Shown in pieces: positions 17,785 through 25,533 of a DNA stretch of 64,000 bases (within the stretch, counting starts at the first letter, position 1; every line of letters begins with the position of its first letter). The stretch is from Hydrogenophaga sp. PBL-H3 (GTDB taxonomy: Bacteria > Pseudomonadota > Gammaproteobacteria > Burkholderiales > Burkholderiaceae_C): positions 2,666,001 through 2,730,000 of the forward strand of contig NZ_CP044972.1 of NCBI RefSeq assembly GCF_010104355.1, read 5' to 3'. Made by a program: the position numbers and the translations under genes. A model generated the notes under the pieces. That model ran no database searches. It had not been told where the DNA came from and was given only the letters and a program-made list of their open reading frames with translations.

Positions 17785-17804
17785 TTGCCGCATATATGCT
17801 GCAA
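17785..17804. promoter_or_regulatory. 20-bp palindromic operator in the divergent promoter region
   Basis: TTGCCGCATATATGCTGCAA is a near-perfect inverted repeat (one mismatched pair) about 50 bases before the XRE regulator start and about 100 bases before the leftward lipoprotein gene. Position and symmetry fit a dimeric helix-turn-helix repressor site controlling both directions. Confidence 0.6.
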
Positions 17805-17853
17805 CTCAGGGGAGAATCTGGCACAACCTTGCTCAACTTAGAGAGCGATCAGC

Positions 17854-18093
17854 GTGGAACCAGATCAAGCATTCGGGCAAGCGTTGCGCAGTATGCGTAC
17901 ACGTCGCAAGTGGAGTCAGACTGACCTCGCACTACGCGCGGACGTGGACCGAAATTACATCTCGTTAGTCGAGCTAGGGAAGAACAGCCCGAGCGTGAGA
18001 TTGGTGTTTAAGCTCTGCGATGCGTTGGACCTCACTCCTTCAGAACTGATGAAAGACGTGGAGAAGCGCATGCGTGTACAAGCGATTCGTTAG
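17854..18093 (+). CDS. XRE-family transcriptional regulator
   Basis: 79 residues, almost entirely one helix-turn-helix domain (FGQALRSMRTRRKWSQTDLALRADVDRNYISLVELGKNSPS), with recognition helix VDRNYISLVE. Size matches single-domain Cro/C-protein-like repressors or controller proteins. It is transcribed away from the leftward small-gene run, and the palindrome at 17785-17804 lies between them, so autoregulation plus control of the divergent genes is likely. It is the only evident regulator on the island and may set the integrated/excised switch or control the downstream cassette. Confidence 0.88.
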   Translation: MEPDQAFGQALRSMRTRRKWSQTDLALRADVDRNYISLVELGKNSPSVRLVFKLCDALDLTPSELMKDVEKRMRVQAIR

Positions 18094-18184
18094 AGTTGAA
18101 CGGATGACCTCGCTGTGATGTGACAGACCACTAGGTGGACGGGAATCGCCACAAGAGGTACAACCGCTAGCAGAGGACTAGAGC

Positions 18185-18247
18185 ATGGTTCGACCATCCG
18201 AATCTATTACCCGCTACGAGCTGTTTGGCAAGCATCACTTTTTTTGA
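18185..18247 (+). other. Short well-initiated frame stopping at UUU-UGA-C; possible +1 frameshift into the next gene
   Basis: An ATG at 18185 with AGAGGA eight bases upstream opens a 20-codon frame (MVRPSESITRYELFGKHHFF) that stops in a run of seven T (18239-18245) at TTT TGA C. Skipping one base gives GAC and enters exactly the frame of the cassette gene that follows. UUU-UGA-C resembles the CUU-UGA-C of prfB. Alternatives are a T7-to-T6 sequencing error, phase variation, or an inactive 5' end with restart at 18288. Confidence 0.4.
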
Positions 18248-18287
18248 CACCTCCACTGCTACTCGCAGCACTTTGAAATCTACGCTA

Positions 18288-18953
18288 ATGACTCAAGCCG
18301 ATAACAGGAGATCATTCACCGTTGTGGCAACAGGACCTTTCGCGCCTGGCACCTTTCATCCCTGGTGGTTTGCACATCACAAACTACTTGGGGAGGTTGA
18401 ATCAAAGGGTACTGATCAAGTATTGGTAACTCCAGATGCCACCATTTTCAACGTCGCGGGGTTTGATATAGATGTTCGGACTAACAGGATTCAAATTGGC
18501 ACAACCCAGGAAAATCTATTTGAACCTGTACGTGATTTGATGTGTGGAGTTCTTGATGTTCTTGAAGGGACATTTATTGACGAGCTCGGAATTAATTGGG
18601 TCGAACATTACTCAACTCAGTCTGAAAAGGCTTGGCATCATGTAGGTGACACGCTTGTGCCAAAAACAATGTGGAATAAAATTTGGCCCAAGCGCGCTGG
18701 CATGCTCAATCTCCAAGTTCAACTTGAAAGAAATGATGATCTTAATGGGAAGATCAACTTAAACTTTCAGCCATCAAATATCGTTAAAAATGGCATATTC
18801 ACCTCCATCAATGATCACTACAACCTCAAAATCAATGATGCAAAGGTAAGTTCAGCAGAGGCCTCAGAATTCTTGAGAAAGCACTGGACAAGCTCTAAAG
18901 AAACTGCTGAAAAGCTTTTTAAGGAATTGTATGAGCACACCAACGCTACATAG
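18288..18953 (+). CDS. Hypothetical protein A of three-gene MBL cassette
   Basis: 221 residues from the ATG at 18288 (MTQADNRRSFTVVATGPFAP); the same frame is open to a TTG at 18225, and a frameshift could add the peptide beginning at 18185. The N-terminal pattern FAPGTFHPWWFAHHKLL and the later LGINWVEHY look like a conserved fold I cannot name with confidence (reminiscent of TIGR04255-like proteins seen near defence genes). No catalytic motif and no membrane segment. Gene is AT-richer than the core. Its stop overlaps the next gene by 23 bases. No strong ribosome site at 18288. Confidence 0.6.
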   Translation: MTQADNRRSFTVVATGPFAPGTFHPWWFAHHKLLGEVESKGTDQVLVTPDATIFNVAGFDIDVRTNRIQIGTTQENLFEPVRDLMCGVLDVLEGTFIDELGINWVEHYSTQSEKAWHHVGDTLVPKTMWNKIWPKRAGMLNLQVQLERNDDLNGKINLNFQPSNIVKNGIFTSINDHYNLKINDAKVSSAEASEFLRKHWTSSKETAEKLFKELYEHTNAT

Positions 18954-19533
18954 CACTCCCTTAACTCATGGAACTCACGGGACAGATCCAAGAAGTTTCG
19001 AGAGCTCGAAAACAGAGATTCATGACGGTTACACGCAGCCCAGAATTACAAAATCAGTTGATCCAAACTGGGGCGAGTTCAACCAAATTTTAGTGCCGGG
19101 TAGCACACAAGTAGTTAGGTCCAACGCGCAAGCGCAAAGAACTCTTCCTATTTCCAAGGAAGAGAAGGAAACAGTTGCCTTTAAATTGCTGGAAGCGTGG
19201 ACAGGTAGAGTTGAACACGTAGACACCGAGAGTGGTGTGTTTGACGCACAAGTTTCTAGTGAACATCAAGCCGGCATTCTAGAAAACGCGCAGTTTAACT
19301 TTGAAGAGATATCAGAAGATGATCTTGACCTCATCAAACCAGGTGCATTGTTTTATTGGTCAGTAGGGTATCGAGTTGACAAGTTTGGCCGTAGGTCAAC
19401 CGAATCGTCACTGCGCTTTAAGAGAGGAAAAATTTGGACACGCAAACAGAATGAACAACTGATAAATGCACCCCTATTCGACCTTGAGTGGCTAAAATCT
19501 GACTTAGCACCAGCTAGTAATGACCCTGCCTAA
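18931..19533 (+). CDS. Hypothetical protein B of three-gene MBL cassette
   Basis: 200 residues, start MSTPTLHSTPLTHG with AAGGA five bases upstream. The first 70 residues are polar and probably disordered; the rest is a beta-rich domain with the segment WTGRVEHVDTESGVFDAQV, followed by PGALFYWSVGYR and SLRFKRGKIW. This looks like a small SH3-like or barrel domain that could bind nucleic acid or its neighbours. No named family. It overlaps the genes on both sides (23 and 14 bases), so the three are translationally coupled and probably act together. Confidence 0.65.
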   Translation: MSTPTLHSTPLTHGTHGTDPRSFESSKTEIHDGYTQPRITKSVDPNWGEFNQILVPGSTQVVRSNAQAQRTLPISKEEKETVAFKLLEAWTGRVEHVDTESGVFDAQVSSEHQAGILENAQFNFEEISEDDLDLIKPGALFYWSVGYRVDKFGRRSTESSLRFKRGKIWTRKQNEQLINAPLFDLEWLKSDLAPASNDPA

Positions 19534-20581
19534 ACCCAGTGAGTTAGAAGTAACTTTGATAGGACCGAGTGTTGGAGAATGCATAATTCTTCACTACCAA
19601 GACATGTGGTTCGTCATTGATAGCTGTATAGATCGAGAGACCAAGACACCCACAGCGCTTCTTTACCTAAACTCGATAGGTGTAGATCTCACGAAAATCA
19701 AACTAGTTGTATGCAGTCATTGGCATGATGATCATATTCGGGGACTGAGCGACATTTTAGCTGCAGCGCCCAATGCAAGATTTTGCATGTCGAGTGCATT
19801 AGCATCAAAAGAATTTCTATCCCTCTTGCAGGCATACAGTGACGGCTCAACTGAAGAAGACCCTTTTACTTCCGGTGTAGCTGAACTGACGAATTGCTTA
19901 AAGATAGTTAGATCGAGAAATACACCGCCAAAACTGGCGACGCAAGATCAACGCATTTTTATGTCACAAGATGGTGTCGTAGAGCTTTGGACCCTTAGTC
20001 CTTCACCTGAAAACTCAGCAAGAAGTCTGATAAGTTTAGCCAAGCTAATGCCTCCACTTTGGACAAATAAGCTCACCCTACCGGCACAAGGACCTAACCA
20101 TGTCGCCGTCGCAATGCACTTTAGAGCAGGAGAACATTCAATTCTACTGGGATCGGACTTGGAAGAACACGGTAATATTTTGACGGGATGGAGTGCTGTT
20201 TTAGCGAGTAATGAGAAGCCGGGACAAAAGGCAAGTCTCTACAAAGTTGCACATCATGGATCTATAACCGCTGAGCATCAGAGTATTTGGACAGATTTGC
20301 TACTGCCTGATCCGCTCGCAATTCTTACGCCATTTAGTCGCAGTAAGCTGCCTCGGGCTGAAGATATCGAACGTATTAAGGCACGGACAAATCGTGTGTT
20401 CATCACGGCTCACGGCGCCAAGCCTATTGTGAAGAGAACAGGTGCATTGGCGAAAATGCTTAAATCCAAGAATATGTCTATCGTCGATCTCCGCCCGGGC
20501 TCATTACAGTGTCGAATTGATTGCGCGATACCTGATTCCGAGTGGAGAATCGTCCAAACCGGTAACGCGAAGCAGTTGTAG
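19520..20581 (+). CDS. MBL-fold metallohydrolase, ComEC C-terminal-domain-like (cassette protein C)
   Basis: 353 residues. Metallo-beta-lactamase fold with metal ligands in HWHDDH (67-72), a later Asp in LLGSD (Asp213) and His in YKVAHHGS (245-246), the pattern of the ComEC/Rec2 nuclease-like MBL domain. There are no membrane segments, so it is a free soluble hydrolase, likely acting on nucleic acid or a nucleotide. The sequence NHVAVAMHF before the Asp is also typical. It is the last gene of the cassette, converges on aceA, and begins 14 bases before the stop of gene B. Context on a mobile element suggests defence or competition (inference). Confidence 0.82.
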   Translation: MTLPKPSELEVTLIGPSVGECIILHYQDMWFVIDSCIDRETKTPTALLYLNSIGVDLTKIKLVVCSHWHDDHIRGLSDILAAAPNARFCMSSALASKEFLSLLQAYSDGSTEEDPFTSGVAELTNCLKIVRSRNTPPKLATQDQRIFMSQDGVVELWTLSPSPENSARSLISLAKLMPPLWTNKLTLPAQGPNHVAVAMHFRAGEHSILLGSDLEEHGNILTGWSAVLASNEKPGQKASLYKVAHHGSITAEHQSIWTDLLLPDPLAILTPFSRSKLPRAEDIERIKARTNRVFITAHGAKPIVKRTGALAKMLKSKNMSIVDLRPGSLQCRIDCAIPDSEWRIVQTGNAKQL

Positions 20582-20643
20582 TTTGATTGCTTGTAATACA
20601 TCAATTTAGAGCACTTTCCCTTAAAACTAACTTCCGCACCAAT

Positions 20644-20669
20644 AAAAAAAAGCCACCCCGAAGGGTGGC
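20644..20669 (-). terminator. Element-carried terminator downstream of intact aceA
   Basis: GCCACCC CGAA GGGTGGC hairpin (20652-20669) followed by a U-tract on the minus strand (20644-20650), 44 bases after the aceA stop. It replaces the native terminator now found at 5561-5586, and is of quite different sequence, so the element supplied both the 3' coding end and its own termination signal. Confidence 0.85.
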
Positions 20670-20713
20670 GTTTCCTCGTCTCCTCCAACCGCTCTGGGGC
20701 GGACTCGGGGATG

Positions 20714-22045
20714 TCAGTGGAACTGCTCTTCTTCGGTCGAACCGGTCAGGGCTTTCACGCTGGACGAGCCGCCCTGGATCACGGTGGTCACGTCGTCGAA
20801 GTAACCGGCGCCCACTTCCTGCTGGTGCGACACGAAGGTGTAGCCCTTGTCGCGTGCGGCGAACTCGGGCTCCTGCACCATGTTCACGTAGTGCTTCATG
20901 CCTTCGCCGCGGGCGTAGGCGTGGGCGAACTGGAAGGTGTTGAACCAGTTGATGTGGATGCCGGCCAGCGTGATGAACTGGTACTTGTAGCCCAGCGCTG
21001 CCAGGTCTTCCTGGAACGATGCGATCTGCTTGTCGTTGAGGTTTTTCTTCCAGTTGAAGGACGGCGAGCAGTTGTACGACAGCAGCTTGCCGGGGCAGGC
21101 GGCCTGCACGGCCTGGGCGAACTCGCGGGCGAAGCCGATGTCGGGCACGCCGGTCTCGCACCACACCAGATCGGCGTAGGGGGCGTAAGCGATGCCGCGG
21201 CTGATGGCCTGCTCCAGGCCGTTCTTCACGCGGTAGAAGCCTTCTTGCGTACGCTCGCCGGTCAGGAAAGGCTTGTCGTTGGCGTCGTGGTCGCTGGTGA
21301 TCAGGTTGGCGGCTTCGGCGTCGGTGCGGGCCAGCACGATGGTGGAAACACCCATCACGTCGGCGGCGAAGCGCGCGGCGATCAGCTTCTCGCAAGCCTC
21401 TTGCGTGGGCACGAGCACCTTGCCACCCATGTGACCGCATTTCTTCACGGCGGCCAGCTGGTCTTCGAAGTGCACGCCTGCCGCACCGGCGGCGATCATG
21501 TTCTTCATCAGTTCGAAGGCGTTGAGCACGCCACCGAAACCAGCTTCTGCATCGGCCACGATCGGCAGGAAGTAGTCGATGAACTCAGGACTGCCCGGCT
21601 CGATGCCACGGCCCCACTGGATTTCGTCGGCGCGCTTGAAGGTGTTGTTGATGCGGCGAACCATGGTGGGCACCGAGTCGTAGGCGTAGAGCGACTGGTC
21701 GGGGTACATGGTCTCGGAGGTGTTGCCGTCCGCTGCCACCTGCCAGCCCGACAGGTACACCGCTTCCAGACCGGCCTTGGCCTGCTGCATGGCCTGGCCT
21801 GCGGAGATCGCGCCAAAGGCGTTCACGTAGCCCTTTTTGGAGCCGCCATTGACCTTGTCCCAGAGCTTTTCGGCGCCACGCTTGGCCAGCGTGTGCTCGA
21901 TTTGCATGCTGCCGCGCAGACGCACGACGTCGGCGGCGGAGTAGCCGCGCTTGACACCTTTCCAGCGGGGGTTGGTCGCCCAGTCTTTTTCCAGGGCTTC
22001 GATTTGCTGCTGGCGGCTCAGTTGCTCGGTGAGGGATTGAGGCAT
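20714..22045 (-). CDS. aceA: Isocitrate lyase
   Basis: Cleaves isocitrate to succinate and glyoxylate, first step of the glyoxylate shunt, needed for growth on acetate or fatty acids. 443 residues; the KKCGH signature with the catalytic Cys is present, and the TIM-barrel is complete. Its last 230 bases (20714-20943) belong to the island: a direct copy of the displaced end at 5617-5846 differs by eight silent changes. So the protein is intact despite the integration. Upstream are two TCTTATAxAAGA palindromes. acs, later in the window, supplies acetyl-CoA for the same shunt. Confidence 0.97.
   Translation of the reverse strand: MPQSLTEQLSRQQQIEALEKDWATNPRWKGVKRGYSAADVVRLRGSMQIEHTLAKRGAEKLWDKVNGGSKKGYVNAFGAISAGQAMQQAKAGLEAVYLSGWQVAADGNTSETMYPDQSLYAYDSVPTMVRRINNTFKRADEIQWGRGIEPGSPEFIDYFLPIVADAEAGFGGVLNAFELMKNMIAAGAAGVHFEDQLAAVKKCGHMGGKVLVPTQEACEKLIAARFAADVMGVSTIVLARTDAEAANLITSDHDANDKPFLTGERTQEGFYRVKNGLEQAISRGIAYAPYADLVWCETGVPDIGFAREFAQAVQAACPGKLLSYNCSPSFNWKKNLNDKQIASFQEDLAALGYKYQFITLAGIHINWFNTFQFAHAYARGEGMKHYVNMVQEPEFAARDKGYTFVSHQQEVGAGYFDDVTTVIQGGSSSVKALTGSTEEEQFH
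20913..20943 (-). repeat. Candidate attachment core, aceA-side end of island
   Basis: 31 bases identical to 5816-5846, at the point where the intact aceA and the displaced fragment stop matching. Codes for the residues around [10 protein letters not shown]. Together the two sites define the integration event inside a protein-coding gene. Confidence 0.7.
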
Positions 22046-22133
22046 GGGGATACTCCGTGAGGTTGATGGATCAGGGTTGGCTTCGGTAGTGCAAGTTCGC
22101 TTGCAAGGCCTCAGCCAGCGCCTCGACTTTAAG

Positions 22134-22175
22134 TCTTATAGAAGAGTTTTAGACGCTCTTATGTCTTATATAAGA
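22134..22175. promoter_or_regulatory. Two palindromic operator-like sites in the aceA promoter region
   Basis: TCTTATATAAGA at 22164-22175 is a perfect 12-bp palindrome, and TCTTATAGAAGA at 22134-22145 matches it with one change; the centres are 30 bases apart, about 95 and 125 bases upstream of the aceA start. Two tandem sites suggest a dimeric regulator of acetate or TCA-cycle genes. I recall similar sites for SdhR-like GntR regulators in related bacteria, but could not check. Confidence 0.6.
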
Positions 22176-22339
22176 GAAAAACTTTCTCTATGTTTATCAA
22201 CAGCATTTTTGTACTTTTTCTCAATATGGAATCAACTTTCTTGTATTGAGAAATTTTTGCGCACCGCAACATTCTTTTATTTCACAATGAGAAATTGACA
22301 ACCCTCATCCCGAAAAGCAAGGGCGCAGCACCTTCGGGC

Positions 22340-23311
22340 ATGATCCAGCCCACTTTTGAATCAAGCGATCCTGTGAACCCCATCCCTCCCCTGAACCGTT
22401 GGTGGGCCTACGCCAGCCTTGCACTGAGCATGTCGCTCGTGGGCAGTTACGTGGCTTTGTCCAAGCCGCTGGTGCTCGTGTTTCCCATCTTCCTGCTGGC
22501 CTGGCTGCGGTTCGGCATTGGCGGGCTGGCCATGTTGCGTTGGTTGAAGAAGCCGCCGGGCGAGCCACCGATCACGCCGCACACGCGTCGGCTGTTGTTC
22601 CTCGAATCCTTCCTCGGCAACTTCCTGTTTTCCATCTGCATGCTGTTCGGCGTGAGCATGACCACGGCTGTGGCGGCCGGCGTGGTGATGTCCTCCATCC
22701 CGGCAGTGGTGGCGGTGCTGAGCTGGGTCTTTCTGCGCGAACGCATCGGCTGGCGCAGCGCAGCGGGCATCGCCTGCGCGGCCATCGGCATCGGCCTGTT
22801 CTCGCTGCAGAAAGTGGACACCGGTGCGGCGGTGGACAGCAACGGTCCTTTCGGCATCAGCCGCGCGCTGCTGGGCAACCTCCTGGTGTTCGCGGCGGTG
22901 GTGTGCGAGGCTTCTTATGTGGTCATCGGCAAGCGCCTCACCGAGGGTCTGGGTCCGAAGCGCATCTCGGCCATCATCAACTTGTGGGGGTTTGCGTTGG
23001 TCACGCCGTTCGGGCTGTGGGCCGCGTGGTCGTTTGATTTCGGCACGGTGAGCCTGCCGATCTGGACGCTGCTGGTGTTCTACGCGCTGGCGGCCAGCGT
23101 GTGGACGGTGTGGCTGTGGATGACTGGCCTCAAAACCGTGCCGGCCTCGCAAGCCGGCGTGTTCACGGTGATGCTGCCGGTGAGCGCGGCGGCCATCGGC
23201 GTGTTGTTCATGGGCGAGCGACTCACTGCCATTCAGTTGCTGGCCTTCGGCATCGCCCTGCTCGGCTTGGTGCTCGCCACCTTGCCGGGCCGCAGCAGCC
23301 AGACAACCTGA
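22340..23311 (+). CDS. EamA-family (DMT) transporter
   Basis: 323 residues from the ATG at 22340; a TTG at 22295 would add 15. Ten hydrophobic helices in two EamA repeats (first near FPIFLLAWLRFGIGG, second near LLVFAAVVCEASYVVIGKR and VFTVMLPVSAAAIGVLFMGE), the pattern of drug/metabolite exporters in the inner membrane. Substrate unknown. Divergent from aceA across a 294-base AT-rich spacer holding the two palindromes; it is followed, almost touching, by a convergent gene. Single-gene unit. Confidence 0.88.
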   Translation: MIQPTFESSDPVNPIPPLNRWWAYASLALSMSLVGSYVALSKPLVLVFPIFLLAWLRFGIGGLAMLRWLKKPPGEPPITPHTRRLLFLESFLGNFLFSICMLFGVSMTTAVAAGVVMSSIPAVVAVLSWVFLRERIGWRSAAGIACAAIGIGLFSLQKVDTGAAVDSNGPFGISRALLGNLLVFAAVVCEASYVVIGKRLTEGLGPKRISAIINLWGFALVTPFGLWAAWSFDFGTVSLPIWTLLVFYALAASVWTVWLWMTGLKTVPASQAGVFTVMLPVSAAAIGVLFMGERLTAIQLLAFGIALLGLVLATLPGRSSQTT

Positions 23312-23312
23312 A

Positions 23313-23984
23313 TCAGAGACACCAGAGCCCGGTGGGTTGGGTGATGCCCATCCACAGAGCCCAACCGGATGTGGCCGCCAGCGCCAGGCCGGCCAGGCGA
23401 ATGCCCCAGGCGCCGGAGCGCGCGCCGTTCAGGCGAAGCAGCAGCCATGGAGCGGCAGTCAACGAGATCGACGTACCGATGGAGAACAGCGCCATGATGG
23501 CCGCGCCCTCCAGCGCGTTGGCCGACAGCGAAGCCACCAGCAACGCCGAATACAGCAGGCCACAGGGCATGAGCGCCCAGGCCACGCCCAGCACCACCGG
23601 GGCGCGCTGGCCCATGGACATCAGCACGGGCCGCGCCTTGCGCCAGATGTTCTGGCCCATGGTCTCGATCCAGGCGGGCTGGCGCGCGCGCCACAGCAGC
23701 GTGACCCCCAGCAGCAAGGCCGCCACGTGAAACGAGGTCCACACCGGGCGAATCACCGCAGTGTTGGTGCCCAGCCAGGCCAAGCCTTGCACCGAGCCCG
23801 CGGCAAAGGCGCCGAACAACGCGTAACCAACCATGCGGCTGAGCTGGAAGGTCCACAGGGCCTGCGTGCTGCGCTCCCCGGCGCCGCGGCTGATGCCGGC
23901 GCAGGCCGCACCGCACATCGCCACGCAGTGGGGGCCACCCACCACGCCCATGAACAAGGCCGTGATCGCCATTGAAGTTTGCAT
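23313..23984 (-). CDS. TauE/SafE- (DsbD_2-) like membrane protein of the FNR/cbb3 neighbourhood
   Basis: 223 residues from MQTSMAITALFMGVVGGPHC. Six hydrophobic helices with conserved GGPHCVAMCGA and LMPCGLLYSAL Cys-Pro motifs, as in DsbD_2/'sulfite exporter TauE/SafE' family proteins that occur beside hemN, fnr and cco genes. They are thought to help copper or reducing-power supply during cbb3 oxidase assembly (inference from context). It follows hemN by 19 bases and is probably in its operon. Longer upstream frame at 24071 overlaps hemN and is not family-like. Confidence 0.82.
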   Translation of the reverse strand: MQTSMAITALFMGVVGGPHCVAMCGAACAGISRGAGERSTQALWTFQLSRMVGYALFGAFAAGSVQGLAWLGTNTAVIRPVWTSFHVAALLLGVTLLWRARQPAWIETMGQNIWRKARPVLMSMGQRAPVVLGVAWALMPCGLLYSALLVASLSANALEGAAIMALFSIGTSISLTAAPWLLLRLNGARSGAWGIRLAGLALAATSGWALWMGITQPTGLWCL

Positions 23985-24003
23985 GGGCTCAATGTAGTGC
24001 AGC

Positions 24004-25383
24004 TCAGATGAGCTTGGAGAAGCGTGCCCGGTCCTGGTCGACCCGCAGGTACTTGTCGAACACCATGGCAATGGCGCGCACCAGGTACCAGCCAGCCTCC
24101 GTCACCTGCAGACCGGTCTTGTCCAGACGCACCAGCCCTTGCTCGGCCAAGCCTTGCAGCTGCTCCAGCTCGCGGGCGAAGTAAGACTTGAAATCGATCA
24201 GGTGCCCAAGTTCGATCGACTCGAACTGCAGCTCGCCCTGGCACATCAACGACATGATCACCGCGCGGCGCAGCAGGTCGTCGCGCGTGAGCGCCAGGCC
24301 GCGCACGATCGGCAGGCGGCCCTGGTCCAGCATGTCGCGGTACTCCTCCAGCGTCTTGGCGTTCTGGCTGTAGGTGGCCCCGATACGCCCGATGGCGGAC
24401 ACACCGAGTGCGATCAAATCGCAGTCGGGCTGGGTGCTGTAGCCCTGGAAGTTGCGGTGCAGCCGGCCCTGCCGCTTGGCCACGGCCAGCGCGTCGGTCG
24501 GCAGCGCAAAGTGGTCCATGCCCACGTAAACGTAGCCGGCGTCCTGCAACGCGTCCAATGAAGCCGAGAGCATGGCCAGCTTGGCGCTGCCGCTGGGCAG
24601 TTCGGCGGCGACGATGCGCCGCTGCGGCTTGAAGCGCGCTGGCAAATGAGCGTAGGCGTAGAGCGCAATGCGGTCGGGGCGAAGCGCATTCACCTGGGTC
24701 AGGGTGCGTGCGAACGACTCCGGCGTTTGCATCGGCAAGCCATAGATCAGGTCGACGTTGACGGACTCGAATCCGATACGGCGCGCGGCGTCCACCAGTG
24801 CGAACACCTGCTCGGCGGGTTGCACGCGGTGCACCGCCTTCTGCACGGCGGGGTCGAAGTCCTGCACACCGAAGCTCAGGCGGTTGAAGCCCAGACGGGC
24901 CAAGTTGCGCAGGCGCTCTTCGCTCACCGTGCGCGGATCCACCTCCACCGAATACTCGCCGCCAGGCACCAGCGTGAAGTGCGAGCGCAGCATGGTCATG
25001 AGGTCTTCGAGCTCGGCGTCCGACAGGAAGGTCGGCGTGCCACCGCCCAGGTGCAGCTGCGAGACGTTGTGCCCCCGGCCGAAATGGGCTACCTGCAGTT
25101 CGACCTCCCGTGTGAGGTAACGCAGGTATTCGGCCGCGCGCTCGTGGTGCTTGGTGATCACCTTGTTGCAGGCGCAGTAGTAGCAGACCGACTCGCAAAA
25201 CGGGATGTGCACGTAAAGTGATAGCGGCAGTGCCATCGATCCCGCTTTTCGCTGCTCGAGCGCCTGAACGTAGTCTTGCTCGGTGAAGGCTTCAACGAAG
25301 CGGTCGGCGGTGGGGTACGAGGTGTAGCGTGGTCCGGGGATGTCGAACCGGCGCAGCAGATCGTCGGAAATGGTGTGGCTCAC
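24004..25383 (-). CDS. hemN: Oxygen-independent coproporphyrinogen III oxidase
   Basis: Radical-SAM enzyme that oxidises coproporphyrinogen III to protoporphyrinogen IX without oxygen in heme synthesis. 459 residues. The 4Fe-4S/SAM motif is C63-ESV-C67-YY-C70 with an extra Cys72, as in E. coli HemN; GGGTPTFL follows. The GTG at 25383 is preferred, with GGAG seven bases upstream; the ATG at 25410 would lack a site. A perfect FNR box lies 54-67 bases upstream, giving a predicted start of transcription about 19 bases before the GTG. It feeds heme to the cbb3 oxidase encoded nearby. Confidence 0.96.
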   Translation of the reverse strand: MSHTISDDLLRRFDIPGPRYTSYPTADRFVEAFTEQDYVQALEQRKAGSMALPLSLYVHIPFCESVCYYCACNKVITKHHERAAEYLRYLTREVELQVAHFGRGHNVSQLHLGGGTPTFLSDAELEDLMTMLRSHFTLVPGGEYSVEVDPRTVSEERLRNLARLGFNRLSFGVQDFDPAVQKAVHRVQPAEQVFALVDAARRIGFESVNVDLIYGLPMQTPESFARTLTQVNALRPDRIALYAYAHLPARFKPQRRIVAAELPSGSAKLAMLSASLDALQDAGYVYVGMDHFALPTDALAVAKRQGRLHRNFQGYSTQPDCDLIALGVSAIGRIGATYSQNAKTLEEYRDMLDQGRLPIVRGLALTRDDLLRRAVIMSLMCQGELQFESIELGHLIDFKSYFARELEQLQGLAEQGLVRLDKTGLQVTEAGWYLVRAIAMVFDKYLRVDQDRARFSKLI

Positions 25384-25436
25384 AGGATGTCTCCCAATCA
25401 ATGGAACCACTGTGCCGCAGGAAAGGCCTGGGGCCC

Positions 25437-25450
25437 TTGATCTTCATCAA
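25437..25450. promoter_or_regulatory. FNR box between hemN and fnr
   Basis: TTGATCTTCATCAA matches the FNR consensus TTGAT-N4-ATCAA perfectly. Placed at -41.5 it sets a start near 25402 for hemN (minus) and could serve fnr in the other direction (start near 25485). Confidence 0.9.
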
Positions 25451-25533
25451 CAGGCAGATGCGCCCTGCCCGTTTGGGAGCACCGACACCCCACGGGGGTA
25501 TGCTGTGGTCTGTCACACATTCCCGGATTTCGT

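Larger units (their letters stand above)
5816..20943. mobile_element. Genomic island of about 15.1 kb integrated into the 3' end of aceA
   Basis: The island is bounded by a direct repeat: the final part of aceA appears at 5617-5846 and again at 20714-20943, with 31 bases identical at the distal boundary (5816-5846 and 20913-20943). Between them lie a tyrosine recombinase, a VapE-type replication protein, an XRE regulator, several very small genes, and AT-richer cargo including a nuclease pair and an MBL-fold cassette. Genes outside are typical core genes of high GC. There are no capsid, portal, terminase or conjugation genes, so a phage satellite-like or non-autonomous integrative element is the best fit. 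The recombinase lies in the middle, not beside an end, so a composite origin is possible. Confidence 0.88.

Noticed and set aside
5847..20912. Complete prophage
   Set aside because: No capsid, portal, terminase, tail or lysis genes recognisable; content fits a satellite or small integrative island.
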